64,000 nt of DNA from Alentia gelatinosa. Lineage: Eukaryota; Annelida; Polychaeta; Phyllodocida; Polynoidae. How positions within the stretch are numbered: position 1 is the first letter of the stretch; the number at the start of each line of letters is the position of its first letter. The notes under the pieces are model-generated. The model was not told the origin of the DNA and did no database searches. It saw only the letters and a program-made list of their open reading frames with translations. Below, one piece after another: positions 27,801-39,800 of the stretch. Made by a program: the position numbers and the translations under genes. The stretch lies in assembly GCA_950022655.1 (NCBI GenBank), contig OX465582.1:94254704-94318703 (forward strand), read 5' to 3'.

Positions 27801-30800
27801 GCCGCTTCAGGTTCCTCCCGCACCTTAGCCACTAGTTAGACCTGCTCAAGTCTTTGATTATGAACATTCATTAAATGATTAAGTTACACCATCAGAACAA
27901 AGTTGATTAAGGTATGTATCCCGCTCTGACTGGCTCATGAATCAAAGACTTGTCCACTACGAACAGAATCTCCTGTCTATGGCCCCAAGCCTCTCCCTGT
28001 AACCCTATACCTCCTCCTGCCCCTCACATATCCCCTCCTCCAGTTCCCTGGCCTTCTGTGTTGTCATAGCAATTAAATTTCGCCTGCTCCTGACTGTGAC
28101 TCGATTGAGTCCAAAGTGAGAGGGTATCATCGCCCAGCAGAGATCCTGACCAGTAGCCAGGATATCTGTATGGAGAGTGTCGGGAATACTGGAGCTAAAC
28201 AGCGCCAGAAATCTAACACCATTACCGATTGTACCAGTCCCTGTATCCCCACGAGGAGGGTAGCCATAGGATGCAGGGACTGGAGCCAGTGTATCCCAGT
28301 GAGGAGGGTAGCCATAGGATGCAGGGACTAGAGCCAGTGTATCCCACCGAGGAGGGTAGCCATAGGATGCAGGGACTGGAGCCAGTCTACTTTGCCACCA
28401 CAATCATCCTACCACTATATCCTTACCTAAACCAGTGCCGTCCCAAGGGCATTGCACCTGCAGCACCGGGGTTTAGGTGCTGGGTCCCCCCGGGAAGGAC
28501 AAAACATAAAGTTGTTTTCCTAGTGTCATTTACAGATGTATGGAAGAATTGCAACTGAGCTATTATCGGGAAGCCAGTGGCTGTCTAGGATGAGGCCAAA
28601 CTATGAGTGGGATGTTGGTAATATTCATTGTAAGGAACTAGAGTACTTTCTACTTGATATAAAAGAAGATAAATTGATTTAAGAGTAGAATTGTTGAGGG
28701 GGATCCATAGAATCGTATACATATGGTACACTGTTATTTGCCGCTGATCAAACAGCCATTTATACCAATTCTTGAGATTTGCAAATTCTTTAATATCAAG
28801 CATTTTCAAGCAACAGTACAAGCGAGGATTTTAAATGCCTTTAAGCCATGAATTAAGGATTTGAGCCTGTTTCTTTCAAAATAAATGGAGCGTGTACCAA
28901 CAGGTGAAGACGTTACATACCAAAAAGAAGAAGGCATAACTGAACAATGCAATTTACTATAAGTAAAGTGTTGATTATTGTAGAGATGTATAGTCTTTTC
29001 AACAGAAGCAAAATAACCCTGTACAAAAGGGACCATCCTCAAAGTAAGTACGCACTGAGGGAGGGGAGGAGGGGTCCAAAAATTCTGAAATTTTGCATAT
29101 GCCCCTCATTATAGGTACAGGACCAGGAGGGATGGGATGGTGGTTAAAATAATTAGGAAATTCTGCGTTCATACTGTATATAAGACACGAAAACACAACA
29201 AACCTACATGCGACTTTTTATACACCTCGCACCTACACAACAAGCCCTAGAAGCCACTGGGCTAATAACCGTTGTAGGTAGCCCACCTCTCCCCTCCCCC
29301 ACACATCCCATACCCCTCCCCAGGGCCAATTCCTGCCCTGATAGCTGGAGGCAGGCGGACCACTGTTCCGCCGGGCTATCGTAATTGGTCGGCGGGGGTT
29401 TGTCCCCTGTACCGTGCCGGGGTGGTCGTGAGCAGGGCCGGGTCTAATCCGTGAGAGGTAAGTGGGAAACACACTGTACGATTTCCTTCTACCGATTAAC
29501 TCCCTTAATAGTAAAGTGGGATTCACACGATAGGATTCACATACCTCACAAGCTGTTTGTCTGAGACAAATCCTGATGAGATTTAGTACTGGAAGTACCC
29601 TGTGTCGGCGACTGTGTACCCTGTGTACCCAGTGTACTATGTGTAGGGGTGTAGGGGTGTAGGGGTGAGAATATGTACCTGTTGAGTCTTCCCATGTGAA
29701 TTGAATCCGCCATGTTACCCTGAGATTGTTGAACACCCCAATCTGTGAAACTTTGTACCCAGCTGGAAATAGTAGCCGACTGGTGCAAAGCTGGGAAGTA
29801 CACCAGTCTCAGGTCCCTTTGTCCCATCGTGTGAATCCCACTTGAGCTAGTTTTAATGTGTCTCAGGCGAATTTGCGCAGGGCGTCGACCATCACTGCAG
29901 GATTTATGGATGGGGTGGTGGTCATTAGTGGGAAATAATCCTAAGCAAATTTCGTCCACACTGGACAACTGACTTACGATTTTCTTAGAAATTTGAGGCC
30001 ACCGATAAAGGAACAAGTACTGAATCTTAATCTCTGTTGTCACCGTCAACAGGATGGAACATGTTCCTTAATTCATCGGTCCCGATTTCGGAACATTGGA
30101 CTGCAATTTATTGGCGACAATGGTACATGTCCCTGGGGGGCATTTTCAAATCTTAGGCAAAATTCTGGAGGGAGGTGCCACACTGACCGACTCAATTTCT
30201 AAGCCTAACCTGAGCTTACTATTGTTCTTTTGTCGCCGAGAAAAGAACATTCATGTTCCGGAATTGTACAGTGTATTATTGCCTTTAAGGCCCGTTTCCA
30301 TTGGCCGAAGAAGATTGCATAGACTTTTTGAGTTACATAGAAAGTCTGTCGGTGGTGCCACTGACTGTTTAGAAAATCGCTGAGGGTAACAGTAGATTTC
30401 ACTAAGCTACGTAGCTTTCACTCAGTGGCGGATGGTGCCACAATGCATAATCTAAGCAGAAAAAGTCGTGGGGCATTTCACGACCTTGGTTGTTTCCATT
30501 GACCGATATTGGGACCACAGTGCCAAAAGTCCGTTGGTGGTTCCTGACCCACTAAGCGATTTTTGGGCATTCATAGGTAACCCGTCGCCGACTATCAGCA
30601 AAAATATCTAGGAATTTCATGAGTTGCCAAGTGGGAACACAAAATGGCAAAATCGGCGGCGACTATTGCCCTACCCCTGTCGTTCGGACTTGGGTCGGCG
30701 ACTGGATTTTCTCTTAAAAGTGCACCAGTCTCTTGCGATTCAATTTCAAACATGTTTGAAATATATCAGGGCATAGTCGCCGACTATGCCCTCCCACCCG

Positions 30801-33800
30801 CTGTGCGACTGCTGTTTCCCGGCGATTATGCCCGGCAGTAGTCTCCGGGGCAGAAATTGCCTAGTGGGAATGGGCCTTTAGGTACCTATGTGCGTCAATA
30901 TAGAAAACTCATTGAGGGTAGTAGACCTCACTCGGCTACGTAGCTTTCACTCAGTGGCGGATGGTGCCACAATACATAATCTAAGCAGAAAAAGTCGTGG
31001 GGCATTTCACGACCTCGGTTGTTTCTATTGACCGATATTGGGTCCACAGTGCCAAAAGTCCGTCGGTGGTTCCTGACTCTAGATCGGTGACGGGAAATCG
31101 GCCACTGGAAACGGGCCTTTAGAGTTACGTGGTACTTTTAGTGGTACCATCGCCGCCTGCCACGCAGTCCGGGGAAGTACGTGCAGAGAACGTGCACAGG
31201 GGGTCTGGTGTCGGACCGCGGGGTGGTTGGATACATGGCTTCACACTCCCGTCGACTATGGCGATAACAGAGCAGGGTTGTCAGTAATAAAGTGCCCCAT
31301 AGCTACCACTTAACGTGTGAGAATGGATGAGGTCACAAGAGAATATGCTTCAAATACGTTTTATTGGAGGTGATAAATGATTAGGAGTACAGGGGAATGC
31401 TGAGATTTCCAATAGGAATATAGTTCCGATTTTTTATCACGTGTACGAAATGAACGCAAATAGTTAATTACCCGAGGTACTTACCTAGTACTGAAGGGGA
31501 ATTGAAGTTCCTGTTAAGAGAATAGAGTTGCATCAGAAATTGCTCTAAATATAAGTATTAGCGAAAACTGATTGTTTCGTCATGATTTTACATAAGACAT
31601 AAAACTCTTCAATACCATTTCTAATTTCTATATTTTAATTATGGCAATGGCACGTGTGCCAGCTTCTGTACGGGATAGAAGACTACTGAAATAGCTGCCG
31701 TGGTAACTTTCTGGGTACTGATAAACTGATGATCCATCTATTGGGAATACTTGTCAAGCCAGGGGTCTGTTAAATAATTAATGCCGACGAAAGTACAGGG
31801 TACAAGGAGACCTTGTACGAGGGTTAACGTTGAATGATATTCAAGCTCGTACGCTAAGATAGACATACTCCTCGCCAACGGAAAGTCGCCTTGGGTTGAA
31901 TAAAGTTAACCCACATCGTCCCTGGGTCTCCTGGGCGTTCAGAAAAGGGTTTTCATGTACAACCCTTAATTATTAAACAGGCCTCAGGAGGGCACGTTGC
32001 CAGCAATATAGCCTTCACCAAAGAGTATAGAGAAAGCTCTATACTCGGTGCTTTCACCAAGCGTATCTTGGATACCACATGTACTATCGTAAAACTGGAT
32101 GAGCTTTAATCTTGGCCACCGTATGCATTGACCGGAGTTTGGCATAGTGACTTCATGAGGCAAAGCTGAGTGAAGTCCGCAGCCAAAACTCCAGGAGTGG
32201 AATGCGGTGGCCACGATTAAAACGAATCAGGCTTTGATTTTCTCCTACCCCGTCTCCTAGATATTGGAATATTCCGTGATAATAATTCTGTATACCACTA
32301 GTGGCATATAAAACTCCGTATACCAGTCGGCGTGGCATGCGGAAACTCAATGTTAAGCCTATGGGGTTTTATATTAGGGTTAGGAAAAAAGCATATACAA
32401 AACGAGAGCCACTAGACTTCGGTCAGATATATTAAGTGTCCTTCGTTCCCCTCGCTACTCAGAACTCACATAAGCTCCAACCACACCCACCGTTGCTTTA
32501 CCCGCAGGCTTATCTGGTACTGGGTATATTCCTGGAGATTGCAGTGGACACCGGCCTTTATCAGCCACGCCCTAACTGCCCTGACACAGGGTGCATATCA
32601 CCATCACCCTGCTGCCAGAGAGACCAGAATAGAAACAGAGGTGTGAACCACCTCCAGGCCTCTATAGGCAGAGCGGGTACGCTCAGTATATGTATACCGA
32701 CGCCTGACTGAACATGAGCGAAAACGCTCCCCCGCGGACGATCGGGTAGATCAGTCACACAAGGCCCAGTTCCATTGGAAGATGGCAATTTACTTCTGTG
32801 TAGATTGATTTTACTTCTATACACAATATTGACTGGTTTCAGATACAAGCAGCCGTATGCTCCGAGGAGTCAACTCTGAAGACCATACAGCCGCTTTTAT
32901 CTGAAACCAGTCTATATTGTATTTATTATCAACCTTTTCTAGGCAAGTGGCATGTCGATATCAGTTCATTTAAGTTATGCTCTATTTTTCCGTACGCACT
33001 TCTTTCCGTATGCGCCACCCGGAGCATATAACATATCCGTATGCGCCGGGTATGTCCATACAAACTCCCTATATGTTTTCTATGGACACTTTGTATTAGG
33101 TGGATAATAAAAAAGCTTATTTACCTTTTACGTCACCAGTGCTAATGGTCCGTCGGTGGTTCCTGACTGTATATCGGTCATGGCCAATGGAAATAGCAGA
33201 ACAAAAAAATAGGGAGCCTAAATGAACCCGCTAAAACGGCAGATACCCGTGCTTAAAGCACCAATTCTGGAGACTAGTAAGAACAAGGCTTAGTGATAAA
33301 GATATGGGGGTTCGCGGGTAGAATTTTGTTTTTGGTCTCGTTTGTTACTACTGAATAAGTCTGTCTCGAAGCTACGATAATAGTTGTTAAGTTCATCAAA
33401 AATATGGATTTGAACGACTGGAGAATGAGACATATAATCTCGAACCTATATAGTCAATTACTGAGCGCCGATCTCCGGAAATGGTGTTAAGTAAACAGGG
33501 AATAAGTCCCATTAGCTTGAAGTGGAATTCACACGGTGGGATTCATCTACCTCACAGGGTTCAACATCTCATGAGATTCTGTTACTTGTTAAGGGTAAAC
33601 ATCACCGACAATTACATGGGAAAAAACATGTCTCAGGGAAATGGAACCCTACAATTCAGACAAAGAAATTGTGTTCTTGTACAGATTTGTCTCAGACAAA
33701 CACCCTGTGAGGGATATAAATCCCATCGTGTGAATCCCGCTGAAAGGTTCTTAGCGCGAGGCAAGGCAATGAATTGAACATGCATCAATTTAAAAGATAT

Positions 33801-36800
33801 TTTGTGTCGATACAGCACACAACCACCTGAGTATATTAATCCATCATCATCGCCCTAAGCCATTTTCCCTTGGATAGAGAGGAAATGTAGTTTAACGCTG
33901 CTTTTATGGGTTTGAACTGCAAACCACTACAGCATCACCGCATTGTTTCGTCATGCCCCGATATTCTTTAAACCAGATTCTATGCAGACATTCCTGTCAG
34001 GCTCCAAAACCCATTCCGGGGGAAATTGTATTATAACCAGTGGGTCAGCTCCGACAAGCCTACTGCTGCCCTCGGGCGTGGGCGGAGCGAACTAACGGAG
34101 TCACGTGATCCCTACGAGACCACATGTCTATGGATGGATGCCTTTTCAGAAACAAAAGAATGTTTCTGCCATTTTTCCTCAGTTGTACACTGTAAGAAAT
34201 ATATTACAGTGATGACAGAAACGAAGGTGATTGATTAGAAACTAGAAGTGGGACTCTGGTCTCCTATAAAAGTTTATCACGAGTCTACATACACAGGCAT
34301 TGCTCATAGGGCTACACGTATATATACAAATACCACAAAAAAACTCTCCAGAAGAACCGGGAAAATCTGCCTAATCACGACTCATGGCTGCGAATCACGC
34401 CAGGACCGATAAGTCAGCGACGAGAGGGTGGTTTATATACACAGTTAAAACATTTGTTATTTCCTGCCGGGCTGACCTCATAGACAATACCCTGTAATCC
34501 CTACAGTCATGACGGTCCTCTGGGTATAGGGCACATAGCTATTGTCCTATGGAAGCCGCCATCTCTCCCCCCCCCCCCCCCGACACCATTTAAAACACCA
34601 GGTGGTGCGACCTAGTGGCGATGGGTTTTATCAGAATATTTTTTGGGGAATGCTATGGAGGAATTTTAGCTTCGTCTCAATATTATCTATAGATTATAAC
34701 AGTAGAATATCCCCCACTCAAGACTTATAATTTCCTGGCGGATAGTGGCAGAATTAGGAATCTCTCTGTGCCCGATATTTCTAGATACACGCAATTAAAG
34801 GCATATCGGACAATTTGGGTCGAAAATTAAAACCCATGTCAATTTCCTGAAAATTTAATATGATGATCTCCAAGTGTTGTGAAACACAAATATATCTTAA
34901 AAATCGGGGATCACCGTGCTAGTTTTTGATTTATAGATCAATATCGTGATAATTTTATATTAGAATATATAGAAATTCTAAAAAGTATTTTTTCACATAG
35001 TAAAACCCATGTCATTTTCCTCAAACTTTCACAGAATATAGTATATATATAGTACTTCTTATTTAGGTTTTAAAAATCATAGGTCACCGTCCTTGTTTTT
35101 GAAAGAATTTAAGAAAACCATATTTCTATGTAAATCAAACACATGTAAATTGGCTTATTTTACCCATCAAAATTGGATAGAGGTGACAAAATGTTAAATA
35201 TACGCATATATAATTAGAATGAATCCCAAAAATATCAGTTTTGACTAATATTTGACATTATTTGAAAATCACCAGGTAGCGCCACTGCGGATTGTAGGAT
35301 ATGCCTTTAAGGAAAGTACTTCGTGAATGCTCGTATTGAGTTTCTCGAGCATTCACGTCTGTAGGATGGGGGTGGGTAGAACTCGTGGTTGTGGGAACAG
35401 GAGACGGAAACCAGACTGACTGGATCGTGTTGGGTCATCTCAGGGGTCTGTATGCTGCGGTTTGCGGTCCAGACTGACTGATAGCACACCATCCTTGTCG
35501 TGCCTCTGGATTTTAACTGTGGGAGAAGTCTGTCTCAGTGTGTGGGTGAGAGAGTGGGAGGAGGGTGTTAGGACGGCACCTCCTTTTTTTGAAAATCCTA
35601 CTGCAATGAACAGTTTCTCGTTGCTCTTCCTTGCAACACAGTTCGCGAACATTTTCAATGAAAATTGCAATGTTTTCTCTTCTATGTACATCATGTTGCA
35701 TGTGCTTAATAATAAACACATACTACATGGGGTGTTGATCTTGCACCATTGCAATTTACAAATACTATAACATAATACCTTATATGGTATTCACACGACT
35801 CTGGGGCCAGTTTGATAATCTAGGCTCGTACAGGAAGACCCCTTTCTGTACGCCAAGAAGACCCAGGGATGATATTGGTGAACCCTATTCAACACTTGTG
35901 GACGACCTTATGGACGGATAAGACTGTCTAAGCGAACCAACTTAGATACAGGATGTCAGTTTTCCATTTCCCGTAGATATCCACTTTTTCATATTTATAT
36001 GTAATTACTTTTCCTCGTGTCAAACAAAGATGCCTCATTTATGCCAATAAAACAGTAATTTGAACCTCCCCAACAGACCTCCAGGCCAATGCCAATACCG
36101 ACAAGGACATATTATCCAAGTTTTCCTGATCTCTCAAGGCAGAAAATCACACTTGAAAGATATTTCCACTTCTTTCCCTGACTCTAACCGACATCCCCTT
36201 ATATCTAAAATATGACAATACCCTTGTACGAGGTACAGAAAGAGGTCTTCAAGAACGAGCCCAGATTATTCAACGGGCCCCTGTATACACCAACACTTCA
36301 ACATCACAAGGGGCCATCCATAAAATATGTACGCAGAATTTCTGAAAATTTTGACCTCATTTTGAAAAGAACAAAGAAGGAGCATACGCAAAATATCCGA
36401 AATATTTTACCCACCCACCCACCCCCCTCACTGCGTATGTACTTTATGGATGGCCTCCAATCACCATGCACACCATTACCTCCACTGAAAAATGCAATCT
36501 CGATACTCCACCACAGCATTAATCACTAGTAACACCTTGTACACCAATCATCACCCACATCCATCATTGCTACCAGTAACACCACCACCACCACCACCAC
36601 CACCAACCCTTACCTGTCAGCACTTACCACTACCACAACCACTATTGATATCCTCCACCACCACTCCAGTGCACGTGCCACTTCCACCAGCAGCTTCAAT
36701 TCTAGCACTACCACCAACTTCAACCAGATACATGTACACCATTCCTACCTCCTATTTAAACAGGCACCACCGGTGTTTATTAAAGCACTAGCGCCTGTTC

Positions 36801-39800
36801 ATATTACAATGTACCACAAGAAACCACCACCACCGCCACCATGAATAGCGGCACTTTATCCATCTCCCAGCATAGATGTCGCCGCCCTGACCTTTAACCA
36901 CTGTGGTCGCAGACAGAATCGGCTTGGAGACAAACTGTTTATTTGTGGGTGGGTGGGTGGGTAGTGGGTCTTCTGCTGGATGCCCGGAGGAAAGTCGGGG
37001 GTAGGTGATAGGAGTGAGGGGGTTGAGGGGCAGCTGGTTCAACCCACCCACCCACCCTCCATCATCCACCCCCTGGAGGCCCCATCCTCTCCATGGTGCG
37101 AATGAGCCGTGGTTGTATGTAAGCTTGCGGTGCTATGGTTTGTTTATACGCCCACTGTATAAAGTCCTGATTTATGCCCGCGCCCCGGCACTGAATGATA
37201 CAAGACTCCAGGCTGGAGCAGCTCTGAGCAGCTCTGAGTGCCTCCTGGAGGTAACTGTTAGCAGATACATGCACCAGGCTTTCAGATCAAACCCAAGCCT
37301 ACACCCGATTCCACCGCGTACATAACAGAGAGGAAACCCAACAAGTTTTGGTCAAAGTCCTTGTTCCCATGCTCTTTAAAATATTCATCAGCTCTTATCT
37401 TAAACTGCCTTACTAGTGGCGACAATAATACTGTGACTACCCCGATTAGCAATGAAAGTAGAAACCAACAAGTTTTGGTCAAAGTCATTGTTCCCATGCT
37501 ATTTAAAATATTCCTATTAGCAATCAAAGAAGAAACCAACAAGTTTTGGTCAAATTCGTCGAATTTGAGGTGAAGTGATATGAACGAGGTGACAGCGGAT
37601 GGGCAGCTACCATACGGATGTCCTCAGGTTATTTTTGTGCGTGCTCATTCCAATAAGGGAATTGGATGCTGATGTACGGAGGGGCCTGGCTTAATAGAAG
37701 TGTCTGTGTTCCTACCATCTGGTACGCCTTTGCAACATTGGGTTGCTCTGTTATCGCAGTTACTAAAACCTGGTTTCCTGTCCCAGTCTTTTAGAAGAAA
37801 TAAGATAACACAAGACAGCCGCAGAGGTACCTAACAAAAGAAGGGCGCCATTGTTATGTGGTTGCTGGTCGCGTCGTTTGATATAGAACATTGGGGGTGG
37901 GGAGTTAGCTATAGCCGGAGACACACCAAGCAAGAAAGGCGGCGATATCTGGAATCGCCAACACAAAATGGCGTCTATGTGAGCTATTATTTTCACATTT
38001 CACCTATTTATTGCGTCAGAGATGCTAAATTAGCGGTGGGAGACATTTCTATGAAATGATATCGCACATACACGCAAATTTGTGTCGGCGATTCTGGGGA
38101 TCGCTGCCGTTACTCGCTTGGTGCGTCCCCGGTATTAAAGCCGGAGACACACCAAGCGAGCCCAGAGGAGCCCAGAGCACACCAAGCCAGCCCAGGGCGA
38201 TCAGGGCTTAAGATTATTGTAATCCTTGAGTGCTCTGAGCAATACCCTATTTACATGTTGATGAATATTATTATTATTATGAAACTACTACATGCTCAAG
38301 TAAATTTTTAAACTCAGAGATGGCAGTTTTCCTCTTTTCCAAGGAATTCCTTGTTTTCAATTTCTTTAAGTTTATAAAATTATTTTTTCTTGTCTGAAAC
38401 AAAGAGAATGAATTAGGCCTCGTTCATACACACAGAAGAGGTTCAAACCTCCCCATACACTCAAGTCCCATTCCATGGTCAATAACGATGTGTTTTCCAT
38501 GTTCCCTCAGTCTCTCTGAGGCAGTCAATTCCACATGAGAAATATTTCCTCTATTTTTTATGACCCCACCTGACATCCCTGTCTACTAAATGCCTAAGTA
38601 AATCTTGAACTGATTGTTGAGCTATTAAAGCCTATAAGAGGGAAAGTTGATACATTGACTCTTAGATGATATCCTGTCAATATTGTACTGGTGAGGTTGT
38701 TGTGGGATGCTAACCCCGCACGCGACCGAGTCACCTGTCCAACACCTTGTCTATTTTTAGAACGCTCTCCCCAAACTGAACCCAATAGGTCAAGTGAGAA
38801 GCGAGCTGGTAGAGTGCTTGGCACGTACCCTATAAATTATAAAAACACGTGCCATAATTCCACGACCATGTAGACCTCAACCCATACTACAAGTTGATGA
38901 TCCTACCATCCGGGGCCCTGTGGCTAATTACATACCTCCTTAACTGGTACCAACCACCTGGAGGAGGTCAAGTTCTCAGTGGATGGTCAAGGACACATAT
39001 TATCAGACCGTAATCTGGAAGGGATCCTCCCATCATCATATACCATTCAATTTACCTTCTTTTAAGTTTTATTAAAGAGCTGGTTCCACCAATAAGATGG
39101 ATTTCCAATTAGATATTTAGGAAAAACATGCAATGTGGGAGTAATTCACACGGCTTTGCCTTGTGAATTACTATGTGATTCAAACTCGATGGGATACGAA
39201 CTCAGACTCTAGACTCTCATAGGCTTCCTCTATAATATCTTGTTATATCTTACAGTGTTGTGATATGTCATACCTCCTTTGTTGTGATGCGTAGCGCACG
39301 ATGTGGTGTGTATATTTTGGTGCTCCACCACTGCGACACCTCAAGACACATCGCGGCAAATGTGCACACAGTTATTCAAAACCTAGCAAGATTTAGCAAG
39401 ATCCTAGATAGTCAAAGGACCACCTGAAGCTGAAAGATATGCCACTCGATGCCTCTATGGCCACTGAGTCTTTCACCAGGGCAGTATTAACATCTGACCT
39501 ACCCACCTCGATCTCTGACAATCTGACCTCCTGACATGACTAGAAATCGGCCAGCAGTGTATGGAAACACTCATCAAAACGAATAATGTATCCAACCCCT
39601 GAGATACTCTCCTCCCATACCTCTATTTTCCCATAGTCAAACTGCATATTGGTAAATCTATTCTGTAAACAAAAACCTCTGATTTCTAAATGGAATGTCC
39701 AACCTGATTTGAATCCCAGTGGGAGGTCGGGTGGATGGGTGGGTGGGTGGAGGGGGGGGGGGGGGGGGTACTAGCCTAGAGGTTTGGATCTCACCCTTAG

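Noticed and set aside
28005..28403. 132-codon minus-strand frame with repeated [11 protein letters not shown] peptides
   Set aside because: The peptide repeats are the 47-bp triplication at the end of a REP-C transposon.
30644..30841. 65-codon frame [11 protein letters not shown]..
   Set aside because: It lies entirely inside the REP-D element and is not kept in the other copy at 21319-21544.
36492..36791. 99-codon Pro/Thr-rich frame
   Set aside because: Produced by CCA and ACC simple repeats; no start context or partner exons.
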